A DNA stretch of 64,000 bases from Fratercula arctica (Eukaryota > Chordata > Aves > Charadriiformes > Alcidae): NCBI GenBank assembly GCA_947846985.1, contig CANTUZ010000002.1, forward strand, positions 56,996,885-57,060,884, read 5' to 3'. Shown piece by piece: positions 1-13,100 of this stretch. Under the pieces are notes generated by a model. The model saw only the letters and a program-made list of their open reading frames with translations. It had not been told where the DNA came from and ran no database searches. Position 1 is the stretch's first letter. The number at the start of each line of letters is the position of its first letter. The translations under genes were made by a program, and so were the position numbers.

Positions 1-330
1 GCAGAGGCAGGAGGTCAGCGGCTGCTGCTTCCCGGACCTGCTCCAGCTTGTCAGATTCCTCCAAGGCTGACACAGAGCAGCCACAGTCTCGCTACAGGAA
101 ACAGGGTCCAGGCAGCACCATTGTCACCTGCAGGAGCTGATCAGAGAGACCATGCTGCATGCAGAGCAAACCTCTGAAAGATGGGCTGAGGCTGGCATCA
201 GTTGGGTTCATCTTTGGTGAATTTTGTTGTGTTCATATTCCATAGAGCTGGAAAGGCAGAGACAGTGTACACCACCAGCTGGATAAGCATTAGTATTAAA
301 CAACAGCTGTACAACTGCCCTATCCCTGTT
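1..330. other. Unassigned non-coding sequence, GC-richer at its left end
   Basis: Positions 1-180 are clearly richer in G and C than the following kilobases, with several CAGG/CTGC-type words, but no CpG clustering and no convincing open frame. The edge of the window cuts whatever this belongs to. From about 200 to 330 the sequence is ordinary AT-rich DNA leading into a CR1 tail. I recognise no gene, repeat family or RNA here. Confidence 0.4.
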
Positions 331-465
331 AACATTCAAGGTCAGGTTGGACGGGGCTCTGAGCAACCTGATCTAGTTGAAGATGTCACTGCTTATTGCA
401 GGGCGGGTTGGACTTGATGACTTTTAAAGGTCCCTTCCAACCCAAGCTATTCTATGATTCTGTGA
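331..465 (+). repeat. CR1 retrotransposon 3' fragment
   Basis: This is the last part of a CR1 non-LTR retrotransposon in plus orientation. It reads from the conserved 'TTCAAGGTCAGGTTGG' block, through 'GAGCAACCTGATCTAG' and 'GGTTGGACTTGATGAC', into 'GGTCCCTTCCAACCCAAGC' and the 3' octamer-like tail TTCTATGATTCTGTGA. The copy is heavily 5'-truncated, as is usual for CR1. It has drifted from the consensus, most visibly in the middle around 'GAAGATGTCACTGCTTATTGC', so it is an old insertion. It has no coding capacity. Confidence 0.9.
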
Positions 466-3400
466 ACTGGAGTGTGTTTCTCAGTAGAGATATAAACTCT
501 ATGAAACTGACACCCTCCAGAAGGGAAAGTGCCATGTGGAGGGTGATTTGTTATTTCATACTTCAGTGCACTTTGATGGGCACCAAACCAGTGTGGAGCA
601 CTGTGCCACTAATATGCAAAAATGCAATAAGCTGAAAAAACAGAGGTAGGTAACTTTTAACCCGATGTGCTTTCCCACTCATGCTGAAGCACCTCCCCAG
701 AATGATATTACATTAAAAAAAGTCTTGTTGCATACAGCAAGTCCAGGTATTGTGGTGTGGTGATGTTACTCCTTGGAATGGGCTAAAGAATTTTGTACCC
801 ACTACAAAAGAAAAACATTGAATTTTGTATTCATAGGACAGTATATACCATTGTTTGGATTTTTCCATCTTCATAAAACTGATAAGCAGAATTAGTTCAG
901 GAGGATATTGTGCACTTTTCCCATTGAAAGGTTTGACGTGAGTACTAGGGGGAAGAGAAAATTGGGCAATGGGACAGGATGAGAATTTGAAAACTAGAAA
1001 GTAACGTGTTGGGTTATTCAAGTCAGAACCAAACAAATGGTAGTTACCAACTCCAAGTACAGCAACGAAGGGCTAAATTTCATTAAAAACAAAACAAACA
1101 AACAAAAAAAACCCATGCAGCTGTCTGTTGATAATTGATCATTTCAAGACTGCAGTTTCCAAATATTTAAGAGAGCTTTGCCCTTGTCCTGGCAAAAATC
1201 AGGTTTTTACTTTGTGTGTATATGTATCCCACTGATTTATTGCGTTGCAATTGCTGTAGCTTGGCATGTATTTAGCTGAAGGCCATGTTTAGAATTATAG
1301 TGTTTAAATGTTTTTGTTTTAATTAATTTTGTGTTAAAATCATTTAGTGCTATTTGGCCTGGATACCTTTTGCAAAAGAAAACTTCATTTGTCTGTGTGA
1401 TATTTCCTGGTAAAAGAATGGTTAAATAAGTAAACAAAACAAAAAAAACCAAACCCAAAAATAAAAAAAAAGCCAAGCACTAGCCAAGTTTTCATACTGG
1501 CATTCCTTTCTAAGTTCTCATCATCGTCAGACATCCCCTCAAGCCCTGCCATGGTATTGTTGATTTTGTATTATGAGAACAAGACAGGTGCCTGGAGGTG
1601 CTGCAGATACCATAGCTGGATTAAGGAAGCCTGCAAATTGTGGCAGCAGTTGCCATTAAAGGTTTTTTAATTACCACATTCATCATGCCAAGAAACTATT
1701 GCAAAATATGGATAGTTTGATTTGTTTCATGTCTCCAGGGTGTGTTGTAAAATGGAATTCTGGGATTATTACCTTTAAAAAAGAGTAACTGTCATAGACA
1801 GACTAACCCAAGATGCTTGCAGTGCCAGTGGTATTCTGCTAGGCCAAGAAAAATGGCTGGTTAAAACAGTTTGTTGTATTTTATTTTAGAAAATAGAGGG
1901 ACTTTCTTCTCGTTTGCCAATTTCCTTCTCCTGCAGAAGTCCCTTTTTGTATTATTTGCTATAGCAAGATGCAGCCAGCTTCTCAGGTGTCCCATGTTTC
2001 GCTGCCTCACTTTGTAAGTAAAATATAATACATGACACTTTTAAGGGAAGGTAGTCTCCACCCTGAAGGGAAGTCATGCATATCAGCAGGGAGGCAGCTA
2101 AGATTTCCCAGAAACAAAACCCTGTATATTGTCTCCTCCTCCAGTATATTGTAGTGGGTAAATTCAGCTGGGAAGCTGAGGTATTTTTTAAATTGTATCT
2201 TTAAAACTTTTATTGTTCAAAACAGGACTTCATGGAGACATCTGCCTCTCTTACCATCAGATGAGTCATGGCTCTGTGTTGTGGTTTTTTTTTCAGTGTG
2301 AGAATTTTGATTTATCAAGATTTTTGACCCTGTCACAGAAGATTTGAAATGCCAGGGATGTAAATTTAAGGATTATGTTGTCAGGATTTTGTCATTTAGC
2401 CTTAGGTTGGGCCCTGTTAAAAGGTTTTAAATGCTTCACATCTGCTGTGACACAGCAGAGGAAAACAGAACTATGCCTGGAGTACAAAGTGCGGTTATGG
2501 TCAGAAAAGTGACTGTGTGAAAATGGCATGTTCTTAGTCAACAGATCTGTTCCCTAAGTGTATTACCACTTTCATATGCATGTTTCACTTGTGAGAGTGT
2601 CTGTCATTACTTTTCAGTCCTTTTGCCAGGGGAGAGCCAGCAGGGCTATGGGGAGCAAACGATACGCTATCCTGTCTCTCCTGTCATAAATGGAGTCGTT
2701 AGTGAAATCCCAGTTGCAAAATCTTTGTTACTGGCGACGGAGAGGATGTATGAGCCAGCCTAACTTCCAGAGACGTGTCTGACAGCGTAATACTGGTTAA
2801 CCTTGCTTCCGTCTCCATTCCCCCCCACACGCCTAAAAAGAAAGAAAACAAAACAAACCCAGCCCAAAACCAAGAACATGTACCATCTTTTTGGTTTCAA
2901 ACTGAATAAATTTGATCTGGAAGTCATTGAGAAAGAGTAAACATGAAACCCTACTGTGACATATTTATGGAGTGATATATTCAAAAGATGACCGCACTTA
3001 AATAAAGTAAGTTCAAAGACCAGTAATCAGAAACAAATATAGTTAGTCCATCCTCCAAAAAAAAAAGAGATCGCTGAAACTAGCATTTGTTGGGTTGCAT
3101 GTATACTGGTATATGAATGGTAGCGAACAGACGATAAACTGGTATGACTGAGTATGAAGTAGAAAAATTAGCATTAGAACAAAACCCTTACATGAAGAAA
3201 AAGCCTCAAGCAAAATTTATCTGTTGGCTTTCATTGTTCCTGTTATTACTATCCTAGGAAAAACTAAGCCCAGAGCCTCTCTTCTTTTCTCCTCCTTGGG
3301 CTGCTTTAAGAGTTTGTAGCACAGTCGTGAACAAATCATAGTGCTATAATTCAACCCTAGCACTTTTCCACCGCTGCAAATGGCAAGCCCAGCTGAGGTT

Positions 3401-4843
3401 GCAAACTCAGTTTTCATAAGGCATTTTCCTCATCTGCATACTTCTGAACCGCTGTGTCTCACCGGGTTGGGTGAGTGGGTACACATTTCTGCAATCCCAA
3501 AGGTAAGTAGATGTGGTCTGTTTTGGACTGTCTGCAATTACCGATGTCAGGTAAGGATTTAGTCCCTTGCATCTTGTGAACTGTGAGCTGTATCAGAGGT
3601 GACGTGTAGGAGGGTGAAAATTATATCTCTGGAACTTTCCAAGTGAATTTCCACATGTGGAAAGGCTGGAAGAAGCTGTAAATTGGAGAAACTTACATTC
3701 ACTTAAGCCCTTTTAAACTTTCTTCTAAATCCATTTCTACATCCTATTAGGTGATAAAATTTGAAAGCCTCTTTCCTATGCTGACATGCTACTGGTTTAT
3801 CAACTAGTGTATTTTGGAGTGGGTGGGGAAGGAGCTAGCAATTTTGATGAATAACTTTCATCTTCCTTGCTTTAGAAATTACTACTCTTCAGCTGCCATG
3901 TGTTCTTTCCTACAATATTTCACTTGCACTTGTTCTGTTTTCTTCCTGGGATGGGAGTCTCAGTGGAAAGTACTATGTCATGTAAATAATATACACATGA
4001 CAGTCTATTATTTTGTATGGTTATTAATCCCTGTGGAGTTGAGAGCTTTCTGGTTTGCCTTAATGTAAAATCCATAAGCATGTTCCCATATAGAAAAAAG
4101 TGCATGTTTTTCAAACTTATATTTCATAAGGCTTAGAAAAGACCTTCCCTGAGGTTGCCTGAGAAATTTTAAGAATCTTAAAAACCTGCTGATAAACTTT
4201 GAGACGCAGGTTTAACTTTTTAGTTCTCTATACAGTACCCACAGATATTTAAAAAATACTTAAAAACCTGCTGTTTCTAAGTTCGGTGTGTGTTAATCAA
4301 GGCTCGAAGAAATCAATTTTAATTAGAAATGACCCCAAACCAATTGTTCCTAAGGAACAGGGAAATACCAAGGTAGGGAACTGGACTCAAGCCATCATGG
4401 AGTATGAAAGAGGTGTTCTAAGACCTTGTATCTGTACATAAATAATGCCTAATTCCTGCCTCCTTTACTATGCATCCTTACTAAATTCTTCACAAAGCTG
4501 CTAAGTTAGAAATGTATGTGTGCATGTACAGTCAGCATTTATCTGGACTTGGGATTTTCCTGAGAAAAGGTCTGTCACACCTAATTTACTGTGCAAGTAC
4601 AATTTCAGATTTTCAAAGCATTGTAGTTAGTCAAAATCAAAATAAAATGGCACCGATGAGAGCACTGTGCTGGGGACTGTTTCCACCCCAGGTTTCTACT
4701 TTAGCTCCTTGTAGAAAACCTTGCTGTTCTAAAATGGAAAAGACCGTGCTTTTTAGCTTTTTTCTTTTTTACTAGGGTGGAATTTTCCTCTTTCCCCTGT
4801 ACTTCCTCTCATTTTATTTTTAAAATGGCTGAACTGTTCAGGC

Positions 4844-4844
<1 letters not shown>
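466..4844. other. Unassigned intergenic DNA
   Basis: Mostly AT-rich sequence with no open frame above about 110 codons and no recognisable protein similarity. It contains short A-rich runs (for example 1082-1110 and 1438-1471). It also has a 15-bp exact direct repeat, CTTAAAAACCTGCTG, at 4177-4191 and 4259-4273. I see no RNA gene, retrotransposon body or promoter-like GC island. Confidence 0.5.

Positions 4845-4872
<28 letters not shown>
4845..4872. repeat. A28 homopolymer
   Basis: An uninterrupted run of 28 adenines follows GTTCAGGCT. Such a run could be a simple repeat or the fossil poly(A) tail of a retroposed transcript. I see no AATAAA 15-30 bases upstream, no open frame ending before it, and no obvious target-site duplication, so a plain homopolymer is the safer reading. 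Confidence 0.85.
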
Positions 4873-4874
<2 letters not shown>

Positions 4875-7151
4875 AAAAGTAATCACCTGCAGCCAGAGGC
4901 TCAGAAAATATAATCCTAAGTGATAGCTGTCTGAGAAATCTATCACTGACTGAAAGCAAGAGCTGTGCTGTTCATTACTGTTATCATTCTTGAAGCTGTT
5001 CCCTTTTCTGTAGGATCTATACTTTAAGAATCGTAAGGTTTGTAACAGCCATTATTAGATGAGCTTGACAATATCTCCCTGAAAGAAATAACTTAGGAGA
5101 AGTAAAATGAGAAGCCTGTAAAGCAGAAAATTCAACTGCCCACTTAATGGTCACTCAAAAAAGTGAAATAACTTGCATAAGGTTGAGCAGGGAGAGCCAG
5201 TAAATATGCAGGGTTTGCAATATTTTTACTTCAAATACATGCGATGTCCCATAACGTCTTAATAATTCTTTTGCGAGTGAATAGGTGATTGTCGGGAGGC
5301 CTGGATTCCCCTTTGTCTCTCCTGCCCCATGCAGCTTCCCTGCAGCTAGGGAGGAGCGGGCAAAGTGGTGCAAAAACCTGGGGTGGTCCCTTTGGAGTTC
5401 AGCAGCTTCATTCCGTTAACCCCAAAGAAGCAGTTAATTTTGACAGTGAAATAGGCATCAGAGACTCACAAGAACTCTCCTGTTCCACCGCAGGCTATCC
5501 CTGAGGCAGTGACAGTTTCTTTTGCCATGTTCTCCTGTGTCCCACACAAAGGTAAACCAGCTCAGGGCTGCTGTAGCATCAGGACTTGACAGGCTGCCCT
5601 GAACACATTTAGCAACCTCTTCAATACCACATCTCCACCGTGCTGAATCCAACTCAAAAAAATAAGCTGGGAAGCTGAGCACTAAATAAATTGTCAAGAC
5701 TGCAGAACCAGATGACAAATGGCCAACTGCAAGAAGTGTGCCAGCAATAAAAGTGGGAAAGCCACGTCCAAGCTGCTGGCAGTGGTCCTTATAAAGACTG
5801 CACTTTGCACCCCTGAGTTTCTCAAAGATCACACAGTAGCCAACACCACAGTAAATCTTAAAGACCAAATAAATGTGTGGTTTACCTCCCTAGGTCGCTC
5901 CCCTAGTCTTATTATCACCAACAATGGGACCAGTGTTATAAAAAGTCAGTGTTGGCTAAGCCACTTGAATGCCATTAAGAAAAATGTCTCCCTCCCTGGA
6001 TTACAACCTAAAAGGTTTGGAGGATTTGACTATTTATTTATTTTTATTAAAATTGCTGTAAAATTATAAATGGCCCTTATGGTAGCAGTAGCTCCTGTGT
6101 GATAATGCGTAAGCCATTAGCTGTGAACAAACAAAAAGATTTAAAAAATTTTTAGAATAGTACATGCTGGTTTTGTCAATCAGGCTTCTAAATGTGGCTT
6201 TTTTTCTTTCACACTTTAACCTCTCTGATGAGGAGGAAGATGGTGTTGAAAATACTGGCATAACACCTGCTCTGATGTAAGTGTACATGCCCTGCCTGTG
6301 GACACGTATTCACATTTCTGTTGGCAGAAACAGTATGAATTCTGCACTGACCTTCTGGAATTTTGCAATTTTCTTCTTAGCAGCAGCATGACATCTTCAG
6401 GAAAGCCCCACTGGGGAGTATTTTTCCCTACTCTTCCCTCCTTTTTCTACTTCTGACACCATCTGGTAAATTGGATTTTGATATTTTTGTGTAGCCACTC
6501 CTCTCATACTCTCACTTCATACTCGCAGTTTTTTCATTCCAACATTCCCGTACTCAGTGCTCTCCAATGCTCATGCAAGCAGACTGGAATTATTCTTTTT
6601 TATTGGGTTACTAAGCACACCACTGAGGATGTTTACCAAGGAAGGAAAGCCTGACATGAACCTAATAGACGAATAGAGAACTGGTCCCACATTTTTTAAG
6701 AGAATCTGGAGGGGTTTATGTTCCAGAATTTCATCTCTGGTGAACAATGCACTGAACTTTAATCGATTCCTGCACAGTGTCTTTGACTGATGAAAGGGAC
6801 GCTTCCCAAAGAAAAGCAGCCATCAAAAGTTTCACATATGTGTGCACAAACAGCCTTGGAACAATTGCAGTGAGACTTTAGATCCTGCCCCAATTCCATG
6901 TTGAACTCCAATTAACTGTTTTACCAAATCCCATCTCATGATAATCATGACATCAGTTAGATACACCCTGATTAGTATTCCTTACCTCAAACTGTGTCTG
7001 AAACAGGTTTTGAGTAATACAGGGAAAAAGTCCAGTCTCATTCTCAAGTAATATTGAAATCCTTTATTAGCGAGTTAAAACAAATTTATGGAAAGCTTAC
7101 TTTTAGGGTTGCAATGGGTATCTTGTTATTGAACTGAATAGAAAGGAATTA
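4873..7151. other. Unassigned intergenic DNA with overlapping open frames of unknown meaning
   Basis: The stretch 5458-6069 is open on both strands: 136 codons on minus (5458-5868) and 116 codons on plus (5719-6069). Neither translation resembles a family I know and neither has a good initiation context or splice signals. I regard them as chance. The block 6062-6125 is repeat-free and of higher complexity and could be a conserved non-coding element. Nothing else is recognisable. Confidence 0.45.
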
Positions 7152-7188
7152 CCTTTTATTCACGCTTAAATAAGCGTGAATTATAAGG
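7152..7188. repeat. Near-perfect short inverted repeat
   Basis: The core 7158-7181 is a perfect palindrome: 11-bp arms ATTCACGCTTA and TAAGCGTGAAT separated by AA. It extends outward, with one mismatch and one bulged base, to CC at 7152 and GG at 7188, giving a hairpin of about 17 paired positions with a 2-nt centre. The arms are CpG-containing and not simple-sequence. It is too short for a normal pre-miRNA hairpin. A dyad-symmetric protein-binding site or a decayed element end are the alternatives. Confidence 0.8.
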
Positions 7189-10100
7189 CTTAATAAATGT
7201 TTCATCTCTGAAGTTTTATAGCTAGGTACCCATAAGACTGTGGTCTGAGTAACACGTATTACAGCATCTTCTGATCCACCCCCTCACTGGTTTACATTTC
7301 TAATTTTTGTATTAATTTGCTTATCTTTGTAAGGAGACAAGAATTAAGTAACTGGTCTGTCTGTACCTGTCAGTCTTCAGATCGCTCTGCTTCCTGTTCT
7401 CCCCTATCCTTCATATATCCTGCCATACTTTTGGTCATTTAACTCTTTGGTTGTGTCCATCCAGACTTGGTAGGATGGGGCCATCTGTGCCGATTTCTAA
7501 GTGTGATCATCTGAGTGAGTCCTGATGGAGGGCACAGGGAGCATGAAGCAGGAGGAGCAGGTGTTGTGGCCTCTGTCTGGCAAGGCTTTCAGACCCTGGT
7601 ACCGCTCTGGACAGTCGGCATGACATGTCATCTCTGATGGATAAGAAACACCGTCTAGGGTGTTGGCAATGAAATGGGAGGGAAGTGGGTTAATGCAAAG
7701 GGAAAATCTTCAGGGGACAAAAGGGACACATCTGTAGGATGCAGGTTTCGTTAGTTCAGCTGTATGAGAATGACTTTAAAGCATCTCTCAAATTGACGTG
7801 GGTCCTAAGTACTTCAAAGAACTCTTTTTTTCCCGAGATACTAAATTGCTGGTTTTGTCTTTGTGCACAGATATCTTTCTTTTAATTAATTTTCCTTTAC
7901 TCATATGAAGGTTATTATCATAATCAGCTGCTTCTGCTCGGTAGTCAGAGGCGTGTATTTTGCTGTCAACAAGAAAAACAGTAGAATTCAAAACAGATCA
8001 AGTTCTTCAGGATTACATTTTTAAAAATACAACATGCTTTTGATTTTAAGAATGAAACACACACCAAAATGACATTTTAAAAGCAGCTAGTGTAAGGTTT
8101 GGAAACGGGGCAGGTTGACAACTTGGGAAAGTAACGTAAGCTGTAAGCAGACAGTTTTTACCATATTGATATGTCAATGTTTCTCAAGGAGTGGAAATCC
8201 AAGAGGTAGCACATCCACTGTAATTCACTCAAACCCTTCCCTTTCTGGTAATATTGCCAAGAAGAGACAAAACATAAGTACAGTTAGCCTTGTGATGTCA
8301 GGAGTGCAGTCATATCTCATCTCAGGAACAGTGTGATTACCAACCTTTATAGCAGCCAGTCAGCAATTACCACTTGGCTATTATTCTTGGTCACTAAAAC
8401 TGATTCAAACTCATTCCCTACAGACAGAACTCTTCACAACTGATTCTTCAATCCTACAATAAAAAAAAGAGATGTTTATCCAGGACAACTTTTCATGCTG
8501 CTGTTATACTTAAGTTAATGATTTTACATTCTGGACATGAAAAAGTCATTGTCAGTTGTGAACCTGTCTCTCATACTGATGAACAGTTATTCACCCAGTG
8601 TTAGTTTACCTGAATGGCTGGACCTGATGCAGTAATGTGTAAAAAGTCAAGAATCTGGTGTTCACTTTGCTGCAGAAGTTTGTTTCTCTACCTAAACCTT
8701 TCAGAACTTCCTGTCATTTCTACTAATGATAAAATGGTGATTTTTTTTTCCTTCTTTCCTTTTTGGCAGAAGGCTTAATGATTTTCCTTGCTTGTATAAT
8801 ATGAAGTATTTTATACAGTGAATTTTTTTTTTAAATGCCTCAGACTGCATCTTTGCTCTGTTTCCTAATTTGTCCACGGTACAAGTTACTTCTAAAAAAA
8901 AGAAACTCCCTACCTACAAGTGACTTTTTTTTTTTAATGACTGATTGTACTAATTTTAAGATTCGGTTCTGAATATACTTCAGAATCTCAGTGTTCCAAA
9001 TGGCTACCAGAAAGCAGCCTAAGTTTTAAAAAGACTAGTTGTGTAAAGATGGGGCACACAGTTCAAAGCATTCTCAGAGAAGCAGGATTTTGGGAGGGTA
9101 TTGTACCTTAGAAATTTTCTGTCCTCTTCAAATCAAGCATAAGACACTAGCTGCTTCTGAGAATTAAACCAATGTTTCCAGTTGTAGCTAGAAGCAGACT
9201 TCCCAAAAAAGTTCACAAAGATCTGGTACTTGTGAGATTTGTTTTGTTGGATGCTGCAGGATCAGGATCTTATGTCTCCTCATAAGCATGTGAATTTTGT
9301 GACTTTTTTTCAAAGTAGGTTATGAATTCCAAGGTTTGACTGCTGTGTTGTTTATTTTTTTTGTTTTGTTTTTTGTTAATCTTTGTTTATCTTTGGAGGT
9401 GATTGAGAGACTAGATTGCATTTTACTGCAAGAAAAAAAAATGTATAATTCATAACATGGTTACTTTCGGAGTAGATACGTCATCCTTATTGCTGAAGCC
9501 CTATTTTAATGCAGTGGAGTGCTGTTTTATGCCGTGCAGCGTGATTGTATGGTGTTTATTCAATCCCTGTGTGTCCACACGAGTTTGACGCTAATCAGCT
9601 ATAATTGCATAATTTACAGATGATTACTGAGAAATCCTCTACTGGTCTAGCAAAGACCTTCTGCGTTGCTGGGCTCTGTAGTTTCAGGCCATCATTCTTG
9701 CGGTCCTCAGTCTTTCACAATCCCATCAGTTTGGCAAATGCCCAAAACGTATTTAGTCATGAACTCATTACTGATACAACAGGCAACACAGTGCATGAAA
9801 CACCATGCTGCCCACAACATTCCTAAATAATATGTTCTGGAATGCTTATCTTAAATTCCATCTTGTTATTACTTTGGCACATTTAAATAAGTGGACTTGT
9901 CAACAAATAACAATCAGAAGCAACGGGCGACGTTTCATTCAACTTATGTCATTGCCCTCCAGATTTCATCGTCCATGTGTGAAAAGCATTCCGTTCTTGG
10001 GAAATAAGAAACATGGGAAAAAATTACTGCATTTTTATTAGTATTTGACAGCAATTCACGTGTTGGATGACTAAAGGAGGCAGCGATACCAATCTAACAC

Positions 10101-13100
10101 AGCAGCATTATGGTAGCCAAGACCAGTAGCTTCTACCCTGTACATCACCAGTGAGTCACTGCCTGATCTTATCCAAACTGCCGCTTGCCACCAAGAGAAT
10201 CCTTTGACCCCAATTTGTGTGCAAAACCAGCAAGAGGTGGCCATCTAGAATTTCAGAAGCAGAAATTAAGAAGCACTTGTAAAAACTATGTTTATGATGT
10301 CTCTGTACTTCCCTGCATCCTTTTGTAAGGTACAGAAAACAATCTTTACTTGTGTAAGTATTTTGGAACCTGCTTTGTTCATTGGAGGTTACTCAAAGTG
10401 CATGTCTATAATAAAGCCCAATGTGCTCTTCAAATACATTGCTACACAAGTAGAGCACTGAAAGAGGGCTCATTTTCTTTGTGTGTCAAAAGCAGCAGAA
10501 ATGCATATTACAAACTGTGATCATGACATTTTTATATGCTTTAGAGATTTAAAGATTTTGGTGAGATTAATGGTCTAAGATATAAATGAGCCTTCACAAT
10601 ATTTCATGCTTTAGGAAGCAGCTATTCCAGTCATAGGATCTGTGTGTGTGGGAAGAGTGTGGGAAGGGGTGTGTGCATAACTGAGGGCCTTCTGAAAAGA
10701 GCAAGAAGAGCTCTTCCTTGGTTTACACATTTTTAAAGAATACAGTGTGGTTTTAGGGTTTTGATTTTAAATGCAAATAAGAACTCCTGCTCTGGGCACT
10801 GGGAAATGTACATAGAAGAGTTAAATACGACATTGAACATGGTATGGTGAAAGAGAAGGCCTGCATGGGTAGTAGATAAGGCAGAGGCAATACTGCTGAT
10901 TTTGTGTGATGTGGAGTGTCATCAGTTACAAGATAAATAAATAAAATGGGCATTCTATGAGATATCCCTCTTTTTCTGTCACTAGGAGTTATCTCCAATC
11001 GCAAAAATATTAGAAGCAGGAACTATTCCAGTATATTCAAATAGATGCTATATCCTGATACATCCAAATATGCTCTTCCGAAATAAAAATATAGTGTAAT
11101 TAAATATTTTATTGTTATCATGATGCTGTTGCTGCTCAGAGAAGCAATTGCCTGCTTTGTCTTGGATTTTAAGTACTCCTGTATTGCTGTATTTCCCTTA
11201 CTTAAGACTTTGCTTCCAAGTGATACCAATTTTGCTGCACTGAATCTCTATTTATGGCCAGTCCACTGCTGAAAGGAAGATTGACGTTTTCAGCTATGCT
11301 GGGTATTTCCCATTGTAACAGCCTACTGTTTCCATAGAAATCCTTCAAAGTGTTTTAATAGAATATGAGTAAAAAAGGAGTTTTGTTGACACATTTATTC
11401 TGCCAGGTTTTTAACAATCTGATTAATGTCTCCTCAATATTCACTTCTTTAAAAAACCAAAAAAAAAAAACCAAAAACAAAAATGGAGAAAACATACATG
11501 CTGTTTCCATGGCACTTTCACTGTCCATTTCCAGGACCCCTGAATTCGTTTCTCCCGTCTCTTTTTTCCTTCTCACCATCCCTCACCCTCTCATCATTCT
11601 GTCCCTGAAAGCCCTTTTCTACATAAAATTAGCACTAGCAAATCTACAGTGGTGACAGAAAGCCCTTAAATCAGACACTGAGCATTTTGTGATTAATCAG
11701 AAACTCTCTATGCCTCTGAATCGAGTTACTTACTAAATGGTGGCTGCGTTATGGGCAGAGCGAGATGTGAGTAACCCATGCCACGCATTGTCAGAACTTT
11801 TGGAGCCCGCTGGAGATACCCACGTTGAGCTGAATACATTTTGTTTTAAGGGGGTGTTGATTTAAATGTTGGATGATTCACTGCCTCCTGCTGTCTCCTG
11901 CAGTGTGGGCATAATACTCATACATTTGAATGCAGTGCTTTTTAATCTGTTTCATTTAATGTCCATCCTCCTCCTCTTTGCCATCGCACGATACCAGTTA
12001 CCTTGTGAAATGTTCCAGCTACTCTGCTTCATACTCGCTCCTTATCAGGCTCCAAAGTTGTACTCCAGCCTTCCTAGGAGTCATAATTCTGGCTTTCAGC
12101 ATCTTTGTTGTTCTTGCAAGATATTATTACATGTAGCCGTGTGAATCCTTCTCATGCCTTGCCTGCTGCTCAGTTCACACAAAAAAGGATTAGTTGTCTG
12201 TCTTTGTTCAGTATGAACAGAAATAGATAATGCTGGCAAAGACACGCATTAACTTGTTTTATAATTAAGTTTCCTGACGTCTGGAAATAAGGTTTCGGTG
12301 AGTATGGTGATGGTCAATAGACTACTTTAAAGTGATCAGATGACCTATTTGTTCACGACAGGAACGAAATTATTACGAGTGACTTCTAAGTGTTTGTTCA
12401 TAAACCTGAAAGACAATTTGAGGTCTTCCAGCACAGACTGAGTGGGTTCTCATTTTTTTTTTGTACCCATTATGTAACTTGAAAGATTTGAAGGTGGTAA
12501 CCTGCTAAGCAGAAACACCTTGATCTGCCAGGCCCTACAGTGCCTCCAGCCAGTGAAGCAAGAGGAGATTCCTTAACTAAGTATGTATCTGTTTATCCTT
12601 CTTAAACAAAATGCATTTCTCATTTCTGACTGCCTCCAATCATTGTGCACTTCACACATCTTGAGATAAGTTTCTGGGTGTCTCATTATAGGCATTTAGT
12701 GTCTGCTTAGATGTATCCTGTAAGTCCTGGGTCATATCTCCCAGCATTTTGCAAATGTCTCAGAAAACAGGGTGCATCTGAAATGACAATAGATGTCTAT
12801 ACTTAAGCACCTGAATCCTATCCCTTATTTTTAGCCAACATAAAGCTTCCCTCACTAAACACTTCATAAATTAGATAAACATAGGGCTCCTTCATTGCAT
12901 CTTCAAATGACTTGTGGTATGAAGCTACCTCTGAGTAGATACCATTTCCACTGGAGTGAATAAGACCCTTTTTACAGCATGCATGTCACTGGATCACAAA
13001 TGTTATGGATTCTGAAAACATCTTTGGCTATCCAGTATTATTTTCAATGTTATCAGAATGAATTGGTGTAATTAGAACATAACCCCTTCTGGCCACAGAG

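Noticed and set aside
4845..4872. Processed pseudogene tail
   Set aside because: The A28 run lacks a preceding polyadenylation signal, coding remnant or visible target-site duplication.
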